Source: a virus
Virus record (IMG/VR): IMGVR_UViG_3300009503_000005
Coordinates: 1-49,691 of that record
Direction: 5' to 3' (one strand)
Length of the DNA: 49,691 bases
The notes under the pieces are model-generated. The model made no database searches. It saw only the letters and a list, made by a program, of their open reading frames with translations, and was not told the DNA's origin. Position numbers and translations under genes: made by a program. This document shows positions 15,875 to 23,868 of this stretch, one piece after another (position 1 is the stretch's first letter; the number at the start of each line of letters is the position of its first letter).

Positions 15875-17368
15875 TCAGTTCTCATATTCACTATTGGTTC
15901 CTATATTCACTCCCACTTCCTTGCTCAGCACGGACCACAGCCTCAGTGTGGCATCCGCGTCACGGCAGGCATAACGGATTACGGCATCCGGCGAGCAGCA
16001 GCGAATGTCAGGATGGGGAGCGCCTGTGAATTCCGCAGCCAGAGTGAATGTAGAATCCGAGCCGGATTCCGCTAACCGGATCAGCTTTCCCAGTTTCTTA
16101 TGGATTTCCATTACCGGGCTGCAATCGAGCAGCAGCTTCTGCACTTCTTTCAGCGCTCGGTCCTGCTTCTCGTTCTCGCTGTGGACAACCCACTGAGGAG
16201 CATGCTGCTCGTAGGCGCTCCAGATCTCGGCTATGTGATCCGCAATGCGCTTTCGATAATGCGCCAGAGTCTCACTGCGGCCACGCATGAGGATCTCCAT
16301 TTCCGTGCCGTATTCCCGATTCGGAATCACCATCGGGAATTCGAATTCCAGCCGCGTCTGCTCCCGCCGGGCCCACTCCGCTAGGGATTGCATGATATGA
16401 GGTCGAATCGCCTCATCGTAATCATGCATCTCCATGCCCAGCAGAATCCGTGACAGCGGCTTGAGTCCCAAAGGCAATGTGCGCAGCGAGTAGGCTGCGA
16501 GCATCGTATCGTGAATCTGAACGTGATCCGGAATCTCAATGCCGCTGCGGTTGAGATAGTCCACATCGTAGGGTGCATTGTGGAATACGAGCACAGACGC
16601 CCGACGCAGCACGGATTGCATCACATCCCGATTCCAGGTACAGAATGCCACTCCGGGAGCGGTGGCCCAACTCATCACCACTACCTGATCCGCCGCCGTT
16701 TCCGTATCGACTGCCATCACCGGAGCGGTTTCGATTTCCGATTCCGACTCCACCTTGCAGTAGCGAGCTTCGATATCATCTATCGGCGCTGTTCCAGTTC
16801 TCAGAATTTCTCCCGCTACGGAAAACGACAGCATGATGCTCAGCATGATCTTGGAGATGCGTCCTTCGGACCGCACAGCTGCCGCTGGGTGATAGCTCGG
16901 CACAATCCACATAGCATGTTCCGAGCTCCAATGCGGCACGGCGCATAGGTCATCCATACTGCCAGTGAGTCCCAGCCTATGCGCCGCAATCTTGCCCAGA
17001 GCGATGGCTACGGTAGCAGGACTAGATGCCAGTTCCTGATCTAGGTAGCAAGATGCGCAGTGGTCAATCAGCTCCTGGCTGGGGGTTCTGGCCCCACGAT
17101 GCAGATCCGGCATGCACTTCACCACATTGGTAACCAGCACCTGCTCCCGCTTGCGATTCACATAGGGCAAGTAGAGCTGATTCAGCATCGTACCGCTGTC
17201 GCCGCAGAAGGGAATGCCCTTCTCGTTTTCCGTTTCGCCGGGAGCCTCGCCAATGATGACCAGATCCGCCTTGGGATTCCCCGAAGCGGGAACCACTGTG
17301 GAATTCCTCGGGCACAATGAGCTTTGATAATACTGGCACTGATGACTGCGAATTCTCGATTGTGACAT
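15875..17368 (-). CDS. Uracil-DNA glycosylase fused to a DEDD 3'-5' exonuclease
   Basis: 497 residues. Residues 1-190 match family 4/5-type uracil-DNA glycosylases: GEAPGE (40-45), PFCGDSGTMLNQLY (53-66), TNVVKC (80-85) and PSYHPAA (157-163); cysteines at 11, 19, 85, 104 and 107 could hold an iron-sulfur cluster. Residues about 215-485 are a Pol I-type proofreading exonuclease: AVDTET (D221, E223), FHNAPYDVD (D268) and YACRD (Y466, D470). The polymerase in the neighbouring operon lacks this domain. I infer that the fusion works with it in trans, removing uracil and mismatches. Glycosylase-like domains joined to whole phage Pol A proteins are known (SPO1-type); here the joint is split differently. 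Confidence 0.92.
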   Translation of the reverse strand: MSQSRIRSHQCQYYQSSLCPRNSTVVPASGNPKADLVIIGEAPGETENEKGIPFCGDSGTMLNQLYLPYVNRKREQVLVTNVVKCMPDLHRGARTPSQELIDHCASCYLDQELASSPATVAIALGKIAAHRLGLTGSMDDLCAVPHWSSEHAMWIVPSYHPAAAVRSEGRISKIMLSIMLSFSVAGEILRTGTAPIDDIEARYCKVESESEIETAPVMAVDTETAADQVVVMSWATAPGVAFCTWNRDVMQSVLRRASVLVFHNAPYDVDYLNRSGIEIPDHVQIHDTMLAAYSLRTLPLGLKPLSRILLGMEMHDYDEAIRPHIMQSLAEWARREQTRLEFEFPMVIPNREYGTEMEILMRGRSETLAHYRKRIADHIAEIWSAYEQHAPQWVVHSENEKQDRALKEVQKLLLDCSPVMEIHKKLGKLIRLAESGSDSTFTLAAEFTGAPHPDIRCCSPDAVIRYACRDADATLRLWSVLSKEVGVNIGTNSEYEN

Positions 17369-18100
17369 TCAGTCCCCCTCGTTGATAACCGTTCTGACTT
17401 TCCTGGCAATACCCTTTCCGATTCCTGGAATTTGCATCCAGTCCTGCTCGTCTGCTTCCACCATGCGGCGGATGGTGCGGAATGCCCGCTCCACATCCCG
17501 GCTTCGCTCCCAGCCGATCATGGGCAACTGCACTGCTACCCGGCGCAGAGTGCTGGGAGCTACCAGCAGTGTGGACCTGGGGTCCGGAGTGTAAATCACT
17601 TTGTGGCTCCCATGCTCATCCCAATCCTTCTGCCACCACTGCTGCAGCGTCATGAGCAGCATCGCGGTTTCAATTTCACTGCTCGATCTGCGCACCAGCA
17701 CTCCAATGCGCGTATCCAGCGACGTGAGATAGGACTCGTAATCCCGCCACATGAATTTCTGCTGCCCCACGCGAACATCGGTCCACTTCCCATAGCGGAA
17801 CTGCTGCAGGATTCCGGAATGTGGATCCGACCGCACAATCCCCTCGACGATAAGGTATAGCCGTGCATACTCCACACTCATTCCCGGAAGCTGATGCCCG
17901 CACAGACGCCCGGTGCGCATGCTCTGCAGCAGATCCGTTACGGTTTTGTATTCAGCCCCGATAAGGCAGGGTCCGTGAGGGCCATTCCCGCTCCAGCAGG
18001 CGTCTCCATACTCCAGGCGGCGAAGTTCACACTCCGCGCCCAGCTTACGCAGTGGCTCCAGAAGACGAGAACTGCCCTCGCGGTCATCAATCCAGATCAT
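17369..18100 (-). CDS. ERCC4/XPF-type structure-specific nuclease
   Basis: 243 residues. The N-terminus MIWIDDREG and GAEYKTVTDLLQS (48-60) correspond to the ERCC4 active site (ERKxxxD, here E50, K52, D56, with Tyr for the usual Arg). The C-terminus (222-243, MQIPGIGKGIARKV) is a helix-hairpin-helix. This is the minimal nuclease plus HhH layout of XPF/Mus81/Hef proteins, which cut branched DNA. It overlaps the upstream gene by 14 bases and abuts the glycosylase/exonuclease gene. A role in resolving forks or recombination intermediates is likely. Confidence 0.9.
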   Translation of the reverse strand: MIWIDDREGSSRLLEPLRKLGAECELRRLEYGDACWSGNGPHGPCLIGAEYKTVTDLLQSMRTGRLCGHQLPGMSVEYARLYLIVEGIVRSDPHSGILQQFRYGKWTDVRVGQQKFMWRDYESYLTSLDTRIGVLVRRSSSEIETAMLLMTLQQWWQKDWDEHGSHKVIYTPDPRSTLLVAPSTLRRVAVQLPMIGWERSRDVERAFRTIRRMVEADEQDWMQIPGIGKGIARKVRTVINEGD

Positions 18101-18449
18101 AGCTGGAAATCAGTTTCCCTTCCGCTCCGACTTCATCCATCACCGTATTGCAGACTTCGAAAAGGAATTCCGCAATCCGCTGTTTGGTTTCGTAGTCCAC
18201 ATCCAGATTCACTTCCAATCTCCGAACACGGTCTCCGATGTAGACAGTGAGGTGCTTTCCCAGCCACTTGCAGTGTAGATTCAGGTTGTTCCAACGCGCA
18301 AACTCCCTTTCCTGTCTGTCTATATACTCACTGACCAGGTCCATCACTTTCTCGGCCAGTTCCCTACTGCAATCGCGGATTGCACCCACCTCGTAACCGC
18401 AATCGTCATAGAAAGCGGCTGTGCCATCTGGAAACAAATTCATATCCAT
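18087..18449 (-). CDS. Unknown 120-residue protein
   Basis: Small acidic alpha/beta protein with beta strands near the C-terminus (HLTVYIGDRVRRLEVNLDVDYET). GAGGAATGAG precedes ATG 18449. It lies between the Sak4-like ATPase and the ERCC4 nuclease. Function unknown. Confidence 0.78.
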   Translation of the reverse strand: MDMNLFPDGTAAFYDDCGYEVGAIRDCSRELAEKVMDLVSEYIDRQEREFARWNNLNLHCKWLGKHLTVYIGDRVRRLEVNLDVDYETKQRIAEFLFEVCNTVMDEVGAEGKLISSYDLD

Positions 18450-18498
18450 CTCATTCCTCCATTGTGAGAGTGAACTCGGATCATCGATGTGAATATCA

Positions 18499-19284
18499 CT
18501 ACACCTCCGGCGCCGTCACGCCGTCATCCCAGTTCTCAGCATCAGTTTCCGGCAACGCTTCCATAGCGATTGCCGGAAACAGCGCCATGATGCCGCTGAA
18601 CACGCTGCCGTTGAGCACCGTAGGCCGGTATCGGGAATCCACAACGTGCGTCTGGAATTCCACACCACCACCCTCGAGCTTCACGGTGACGTGTTTGACA
18701 ACCAGGTCCACAATATAGCCGAAGTCCGCGAATCCGGCGCGTTCCCACTCTCCGGTCCAGGAGTCCACGCCGTCTTTATTCGTCTTGTAAACCTTCTTGA
18801 CCTTGTGGATCCAGATGCTGTTTTTGCCGCTCGCAGCAGCTTTGTTGAGCAGCGCCCGGAATTCCGCATTCACCGGGCCGTAGTTGTGCGGCATGACTTT
18901 AGCCAAGCGCCCGAATCGCGCCAGGCGCAGCAGTTCCCAGAATTCGGTTGCGGTGTCGATTACGATACTGCGAAACTGCTTTGAGGTCATGGCCTCATAG
19001 AGCGCTCCGGCTACAGCATCCCAAGCCTTCTCGTAGGCATCGATCTTCAATCCCACAGGCGGCACAGTGTGCTGGAACAGCAGGATCTCTTTTCCCGCTC
19101 GCTGCCATTGCCTGACAGCGCTTTCTGTACCGGCGTCGGAACTGATTACTGCAATCGGACCCGGAGCCGACAGCGCCCAGAACGTCTTGCCACGTTTCTC
19201 GTGACCGTAGCTACACACCGTCAGCCAGGATTGCTCTGTAGTCTCGAGTTTCCGAAAGTAGCTGCTATTACTGCCAGTACTCAT
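18499..19284 (-). CDS. Sak4-like RecA-fold ATPase (AAA_24 type)
   Basis: 261 residues. Walker A GHEKRGKT (27-34), a Walker B aspartate in RSIVIDTATEFW (D110), and the RecA-like core pattern of phage nucleotide-binding proteins of the Sak4/AAA_24 group. These assist single-strand annealing or recombination-dependent replication. The neighbouring PD-(D/E)XK nuclease and candidate ssDNA-binding protein form the usual company. GAGGTGAG lies upstream of ATG 19284, which overlaps the previous stop. Confidence 0.9.
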   Translation of the reverse strand: MSTGSNSSYFRKLETTEQSWLTVCSYGHEKRGKTFWALSAPGPIAVISSDAGTESAVRQWQRAGKEILLFQHTVPPVGLKIDAYEKAWDAVAGALYEAMTSKQFRSIVIDTATEFWELLRLARFGRLAKVMPHNYGPVNAEFRALLNKAAASGKNSIWIHKVKKVYKTNKDGVDSWTGEWERAGFADFGYIVDLVVKHVTVKLEGGGVEFQTHVVDSRYRPTVLNGSVFSGIMALFPAIAMEALPETDAENWDDGVTAPEV

Positions 19285-19664
19285 AGCTCACCTCGCAGCG
19301 CCATCATGATCCGCGACAGTAATCCAGCCTCATGCCATCTCCGCTCTCGCATCAGGTAGCGGAATACCACCTCGTCCAGCTTCATTCCGGAATGCAGGCC
19401 AGCGTCAATTTCCGTTGCATAGTATTTCCTGAGAAACAGGGAAATTGACTCTACTACCCGCTCTGCCTCCCGGACTCGGTTTCGGTCATTGGTGAGCTGT
19501 GTCAGCTCAGATTGCATCCAGCGCTTATTGCTCTCCAATTCCCGCATCTGCTTCTCGAGCTCCTGCATCTGAGCTTCGAGCTTCGACATCACGTCTTGAA
19601 GCTCGTTATTCTCCTGCACAGTCTGTCTGAGTTTCGATATCACATTCTGAACTTCACTATCCAT
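19281..19664 (-). CDS. Coiled-coil protein
   Basis: 127 residues; residues 5-60 form a heptad-rich coiled coil (KLEAQMQELEKQMRELE). The start ATG 19664 has AAGGAGAG upstream; the longer in-frame start has no ribosome site. It lies between nuclease and ATPase genes, so it may be a scaffold or loader; untested. Confidence 0.8.
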   Translation of the reverse strand: MDSEVQNVISKLRQTVQENNELQDVMSKLEAQMQELEKQMRELESNKRWMQSELTQLTNDRNRVREAERVVESISLFLRKYYATEIDAGLHSGMKLDEVVFRYLMRERRWHEAGLLSRIMMALRGEL

Positions 19665-19666
19665 GC

Positions 19667-20200
19667 TCACTCTCCTTTCGCTAAATCGATATACGGTTCC
19701 AATATGTTCTTCCACGTCTGTTTCAACTCCTCAGGGCTATACTCGATATCCCAAATCGCTAATTGATACTGGCGTCCGATATGGAGCACATGCATTCGGG
19801 CTCGAGTCCACTCACCCTCTCCCAGGCACCATAGATACCCCTGCAGTTGCAGATTCCAGTACAGGTTCTCCGTAGGCGGCTTCACTGCCGACGTTGTGGT
19901 CTTGATCTCGTGCAGCAGCTTGTTATCGACATCGATGGCGTCCACGGAGAAGTAGACCCGGTTGGAGAACAGGGTCCCAGGATGATATATCGCATTGGGG
20001 ATCCTGGGACCATACCAGTCCTCCCACGCCAAGCCTACCGCCATGCGCAATTGCGACGCCGCATCCGGAGTATCTCCGTAGGGATCCATATGGCAGGCCT
20101 GGAGGGCGGCCCGGATGACGCCCGAGAGGTGAACGCCTCTAGGCCTTCCGGGATCCCGGTCCGGCAACCGGAACTCGTAGTCAATCCGTTCCGCCCGCAT
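19667..20200 (-). CDS. PD-(D/E)XK nuclease of the Cas4/RecB-like exonuclease type
   Basis: 177 residues. Active-site pattern: E60, D87/D90 (SVDAIDVD), EIK (98-100) and QLQGYLW (118-124). This is the signature of single-strand or end-processing exonucleases used in phage recombination. No cysteine cluster for an iron-sulfur site is evident, unlike true Cas4. Probably acts with the Sak4-like ATPase. Confidence 0.87.
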   Translation of the reverse strand: MRAERIDYEFRLPDRDPGRPRGVHLSGVIRAALQACHMDPYGDTPDAASQLRMAVGLAWEDWYGPRIPNAIYHPGTLFSNRVYFSVDAIDVDNKLLHEIKTTTSAVKPPTENLYWNLQLQGYLWCLGEGEWTRARMHVLHIGRQYQLAIWDIEYSPEELKQTWKNILEPYIDLAKGE

Positions 20201-20208
20201 CGCCGTTC

Positions 20209-20994
20209 CTAGAAGGGAACCTCTTCCGGCAACGACACCATGCCGTCCTCAACGTTGAAGCCGCGTCCGGCCAAGAATTCCGGTGAGCCCGCCAGAGAGA
20301 TCACCGCTTTGCGCTCGTCAGCCGGTAACTTGTTCAGCCGCTTGATGAGCATCATCTGCAGGCTTTGGATCTTCATCGGCTTGCCTGCATCCGAGAGCAC
20401 GCTGAGAACCTCCGAGTAAGCCCGCTCCCGGAGCTCCTCACTCACTTCGGATTTCGCTGCTGACGCTGCTGCGGGCTTCCCCGCCGCTTTGCCTTTGCCC
20501 TCGCGCAGGATCTTAGTAACCGCAAGGTAAGTACGCTCCCGAGCCGGGCCCTCGGATCCCTTGCCGGTATTCAGGCTCTTCCAGGACTCCGGCACCGGCA
20601 AGCGCTTGATGTGCACCTGCATACCGTCAATCACGGAGATGTCGCCGGAATCCAGCTTCGAGACGTCGAAGCCCTCTTTGCGCAGCGACTCCATGAACAA
20701 ATGGAACACCGTATCCTGATACGGAGTCTTGCCGCTCACGGACTCTACGGTTTTACCGTCATCGCTCGGTACGAAATCCGCGACCTTGCCAAACGACAAG
20801 TAATCGGTATGGACAGCACCGCTGTCATCACCGAGCACACGGTAGTCGAGCTTGAGGGCGCACACCAGCCGCTGCGGGTCTGTGATGACGCCGTTGTAAT
20901 CGTAAGTGGTGAACCGAGCGGACGTGATTTCTACATCCACATCGGAGACAAGACCACCCTTCACAAAGGTGGTCGGGTTCAGACTGATAGGCAT
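20209..20994 (-). CDS. Probable ssDNA-binding or recombination accessory protein
   Basis: 261 residues. The N-terminal 145 residues are beta-rich; a Lys/Ala linker (ILREGKGKAAGKPAAASAAK) leads to a helical C-terminal domain ending in acidic and hydrophobic residues (EEVPF), as in SSB tails. I do not recognise a named family; the assignment rests on the fold impression and on its place between a nuclease and a helicase. TGGAGGTCAACA precedes ATG 20994. Confidence 0.8.
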   Translation of the reverse strand: MPISLNPTTFVKGGLVSDVDVEITSARFTTYDYNGVITDPQRLVCALKLDYRVLGDDSGAVHTDYLSFGKVADFVPSDDGKTVESVSGKTPYQDTVFHLFMESLRKEGFDVSKLDSGDISVIDGMQVHIKRLPVPESWKSLNTGKGSEGPARERTYLAVTKILREGKGKAAGKPAAASAAKSEVSEELRERAYSEVLSVLSDAGKPMKIQSLQMMLIKRLNKLPADERKAVISLAGSPEFLAGRGFNVEDGMVSLPEEVPF

Positions 20995-21081
20995 TGTTGA
21001 CCTCCAAATCTAAAGTTGATATTGGTACTCACACCAGCGCTCACACTGGCGCGTGAATGCCATAAGCGGCATTCAAATTCT

Positions 21082-22623
21082 TTACAGCTTGGGGAGTGGA
21101 TCCGGAAGCAGATGCACAGACTCGCTCTGCACCACACGCTTGCGGAACCACTGTGGAAAGATGCCCGGCCTGCGCTTGAATACGGACAGAGCGCAGCCGT
21201 CCACGACCAGGGTTTCACAGCGATCATTGCGGTGGCGCAGTCCCCTACCGCACATCTGCACCAGATTCTGGGCCATGACGTACTGCGGGTATACTGGCCT
21301 GCTCTCTTTTCTCGCTGCGACCACCGGGTCGCTCAGGTCCGGAAACGGGGCTTTGAGAACCACTTGGAACTCCGCTTCCGCATCCGGGAAATCGTGTCCG
21401 ACTCCGACGCTAGGACTCAGCAGCAGTGCTGGTCCTGAAAACAGTTTGTAATTCCGAATCGCGGCTGCAGCGTCAGCGCCGTTGGCATGCCACACCAGGT
21501 GGTGCTGCACCCTGCCACGCAGAAACTCGACCATTTGCATGGTGCGGTTGTAGCTGCCCGTATGGATAATGCCCTTGCGGTCCTGCCGCTGCTTGATCCA
21601 ATGCAGCGCATGCTGCATAGCGGTCTTCAGATCCGACTTCTCACTACGATGATTGAGCACCGGATCCGGTAGCAGGAACACGGGACCGTTCTCACTCGGG
21701 AATTCGCTCTCATAGTCATAGAGCGTGAATTCCCCAGGGGAGAGCCCCAGCAGATAACAGGTCTCCTTGTTGATAGTCGCCGAAACCAGCGTCGTCTTCC
21801 AGCTCCCGAACAGCCATCGGCGGGCGTAATCGGAAGCCCATACGGGAGATGCAAACAGCGCCGCATCGGAATTCCCACGGCGAACAATAGCGCCGGTAGG
21901 GGGAAGCTCGCTCAATCTCACAACCGCATCGTGCAGCGCCGCTGCTTTCCGAGCCGATTTCGGATCCGATGCTGAGGATTCGAGCAGCTTGCGAACTTGA
22001 GGCTCGATTTTGAGCGCCCATTCCGCCCATCGCTTCGGGCTGTCGGATTCCGGCGATGGTTCATAGCGCTGGAGCTGAGATAGTTCTGATTGCGACAATC
22101 GCACGGAGCAGTGGCTGGTGATCATGTCCATCACCATATGGGCCTCGTCCATCACCAGCAGATCCACAGGGAACGCGATTCCGGATTTCCGCAACGCAAA
22201 CCACATGGCGTAATTGGTCACCACCGCTGGCGCTCGCATCGCGGCTTCGAGTTGCTGCTGGTAGGGGCATTCCCGGCAATGATGTCCCAAGCGTCGCGAT
22301 AGTCCGCAGTCGAGTCCGGGATGATCGTGGCACTCGAAATTACTAGCGCCTCTCAGATCCACCACCAGCTTGGGAAACTCTCTCAGGATCTGATTCTGTA
22401 GCGTCTTTGTGGCCGTCAGAATCACCATGCGCTCTGCCGCCAGCCTTCCCGCAGCAACGTAGGCCAGTGTTTTGCCCACTCCGGTAGGGGCCGCATGCAC
22501 CGTGGTTTTCGCTTCCAGCATCGACAGCGCAATGCGCTCCGCCATTTGCGCCTGCTGCGGGCGCATGGCGGTGAATTTCGAAGGGAGAGCTAGCTCTGAG
22601 AAGAACTTGGGATCCTCGAACAT
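21082..22623 (-). CDS. DinG/XPD-like superfamily 2 helicase with iron-sulfur cysteines
   Basis: 513 residues. Walker A APTGVGKT (45-52), four cysteines at about 98, 106, 116 and 119 in the place of the XPD iron-sulfur cluster, DEAH (159-162), and a C-terminal helicase domain with QMCGRGLRHRND. XPD/DinG helicases unwind 5' to 3' and remove R-loops or flaps. ATG 22623 overlaps the stop of the upstream gene, suggesting reinitiation. A hairpin lies after its stop (21053-21074) without a T-run. Confidence 0.93.
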   Translation of the reverse strand: MFEDPKFFSELALPSKFTAMRPQQAQMAERIALSMLEAKTTVHAAPTGVGKTLAYVAAGRLAAERMVILTATKTLQNQILREFPKLVVDLRGASNFECHDHPGLDCGLSRRLGHHCRECPYQQQLEAAMRAPAVVTNYAMWFALRKSGIAFPVDLLVMDEAHMVMDMITSHCSVRLSQSELSQLQRYEPSPESDSPKRWAEWALKIEPQVRKLLESSASDPKSARKAAALHDAVVRLSELPPTGAIVRRGNSDAALFASPVWASDYARRWLFGSWKTTLVSATINKETCYLLGLSPGEFTLYDYESEFPSENGPVFLLPDPVLNHRSEKSDLKTAMQHALHWIKQRQDRKGIIHTGSYNRTMQMVEFLRGRVQHHLVWHANGADAAAAIRNYKLFSGPALLLSPSVGVGHDFPDAEAEFQVVLKAPFPDLSDPVVAARKESRPVYPQYVMAQNLVQMCGRGLRHRNDRCETLVVDGCALSVFKRRPGIFPQWFRKRVVQSESVHLLPDPLPKL

Positions 22624-23168
22624 CACTCCGCTACGAATTCCCGATACCGCTTGGACACAGATCTCCATTCCTCCTGAAACCTCCTCTTCCACTGGCTACT
22701 GTCACTTACTTTGTTAATGGCGTGGTCTATGTAGGCAATATGCGACGCCAGCGTGGTCTTGTCTCCGTCTAATAGCATTTGCTCACAACTCGAGCAGGCG
22801 AGCTCTACCGCAGTGCGGATAGCCTGCTCGTTTTCGTAGTCCCGCATCACTCGGATGATCGCTTCGCAAGCGGAAATGGTAGTCACCACTCCCGGCGCAA
22901 TGCGGTTTACAACACGCAGCGCCAGCACAATGGCGAAGCGAATGAAATCATCCGACGTCGGAAACGGGTATTGTTTCGACTGCACGAGCTGCTCAATGGC
23001 TCTTGCTACCGCCGGGGGAACACGGGAAATGACTTTCGCGCTATGGCCTTTGGTGTCGGCGGCGGGTATATTCCACGCCTCCTCATCCATTTGTAGGTTC
23101 TCGACGCCGTTGATGGCATTGGCTATGACGTCGAGAACCTGGGCCGACTCCTGACTGCGCTTTCTCAT
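22623..23168 (-). CDS. Ribbon-helix-helix-like protein
   Basis: 181 residues. Residues about 40-85 (KVISRVPPAVARAIEQLV, FPTSDDFIRFAIVLAL) match the look of a ribbon-helix-helix DNA-binding domain; the C-terminal 100 residues are helical. It is the second gene of the early operon. It may regulate the operon or bind an origin. Confidence 0.8.
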   Translation of the reverse strand: MRKRSQESAQVLDVIANAINGVENLQMDEEAWNIPAADTKGHSAKVISRVPPAVARAIEQLVQSKQYPFPTSDDFIRFAIVLALRVVNRIAPGVVTTISACEAIIRVMRDYENEQAIRTAVELACSSCEQMLLDGDKTTLASHIAYIDHAINKVSDSSQWKRRFQEEWRSVSKRYREFVAE

Positions 23169-23449
23169 TGCGTGACTCCCGGGATGATTACGGATCTCAC
23201 CGCAGCCCGCTCGAGCTCCACCTGCTCATCCACTACGCCCTTGTGATTGGCCTTGAGTTCTCCCTGCATAGCAGTGAGGAAATCCAAATATGCTGAGGCC
23301 AGTTGCACCACTGCGGCGTGAATGTCAGCATCCGGGGGGAGATTGGTTATCGATTTGACTCTCTCAATCAGGTCCGCTACTGCAGTAAGTCTGGCTTCCA
23401 GATACTGCTTTCGTGCTTCGAGGATGGCTTTCGCTTGATGATATGTCAT
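23165..23449 (-). CDS. Unknown 94-residue helical protein, first gene of the early operon
   Basis: All-helical, with a long first helix (KAILEARKQYLEARL). GCGGAG precedes ATG 23449. The operator at 23479-23491 and promoter at 23491-23519 lie just upstream. Function unknown. Confidence 0.78.
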   Translation of the reverse strand: MTYHQAKAILEARKQYLEARLTAVADLIERVKSITNLPPDADIHAAVVQLASAYLDFLTAMQGELKANHKGVVDEQVELERAAVRSVIIPGVTQ

Positions 23450-23478
23450 TGGTCTCCGCTCTCAGTTCCGATTCTCAG

Positions 23479-23491
23479 TTTAGAAACTAAA
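23479..23491. promoter_or_regulatory. 13-bp palindromic operator candidate, copy 2
   Basis: TTTAGAAACTAAA, placed directly after the -10 box and over the expected start of the early operon, where a bound protein would block transcription. Confidence 0.7.
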
Positions 23492-23519
23492 GCCTAGCCG
23501 CACTCGGTATCAGTGTCAA
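23491..23519 (-). promoter_or_regulatory. Early-operon promoter
   Basis: Minus strand: -35 TTGACA (23519-23514), 17-base spacer, -10 TAGGCT (23496-23491). It drives 23449 and the replication block. Confidence 0.75.
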
Positions 23520-23523
23520 TACT

Positions 23524-23567
23524 CTCAACATGTAGTGGCTCTCACTGAAAATCCACAACATGTTGTG
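23524..23567. promoter_or_regulatory. Paired palindromes of the divergent switch
   Basis: A perfect 14-bp palindrome CACAACATGTTGTG (23554-23567) sits inside the plus-strand promoter spacer; a degenerate copy CTCAACATGTAGTG (23524-23537) sits just behind the early-operon -35 box. The layout fits two operators for the regulator at 23581. Confidence 0.7.
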
Positions 23568-23573
23568 TATACT
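23545..23573 (+). promoter_or_regulatory. Leaderless promoter of the HTH regulator
   Basis: -35 CTGAAA (23545-23550), 17-base spacer, -10 TATACT (23568-23573), then seven bases to ATG 23581; no Shine-Dalgarno. Confidence 0.75.
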
Positions 23574-23580
23574 GATGTCC

Positions 23581-23862
23581 ATGAAAGGTCGCAAGCCCAG
23601 CTCGGAATTGTTCAGTGTAGTCTGGGCTGGGGTGCTCAACCGCTATACCAGAGCAGAACTTGCTAAGCGCTGTGGGATGAGCAGAATGAAGCTGTACCTA
23701 CTGCTGGTGGGGAGACTGCCAATTCGGTGGGAAGACACAGCGGCGCTCAGCCGTGCGGTGGGATTGCCTGCGGATGAGATTCTGCAGCGGTTGCTGCGAA
23801 TGCGGGATGAGTATCAGAAGTCAAAATCGAGTGTGAGTATCAGAAGTCAAAATCGAGTGTGA
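23581..23862 (+). CDS. Small HTH regulator, candidate lysogeny repressor
   Basis: 93 residues. A helix-turn-helix at about 24-43 (TRAELAKRCGMSRMKLYLLL) is followed by a Cro/C1-type second half (LSRAVGLPADEILQRLL). The start ATG 23581 is chosen because the promoter implies an mRNA beginning there, as for lambda cI. It diverges from the early operon over paired palindromes. The last residues are encoded by a 26-bp tandem repeat. A role as switch repressor is inferred from position. Confidence 0.85.
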   Translation: MKGRKPSSELFSVVWAGVLNRYTRAELAKRCGMSRMKLYLLLVGRLPIRWEDTAALSRAVGLPADEILQRLLRMRDEYQKSKSSVSIRSQNRV

Positions 23863-23868
23863 GTATCA
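23807..23868. repeat. 26-bp tandem repeat at convergent gene ends
   Basis: The unit GAGTATCAGAAGTCAAAATC plus GAGTGT occurs twice and is followed by a third partial copy. It covers the last codons of the HTH gene and reaches the stop of the minus-strand gene at 23866. A short slipped-strand duplication. Confidence 0.8.

Noticed and set aside
15875-17368. Reading this gene as a primase-helicase or a normal Pol I N-terminus
   Set aside because: The GEAPGE and PSYHPAA motifs place the N-terminal part in uracil-DNA glycosylases, and no 5' nuclease is present.
18499-19284. Sak4-like ATPase considered as a virion packaging ATPase
   Set aside because: Its motifs and early, recombination-gene neighbourhood fit Sak4/AAA_24 better than FtsK/HerA-type packaging ATPases.
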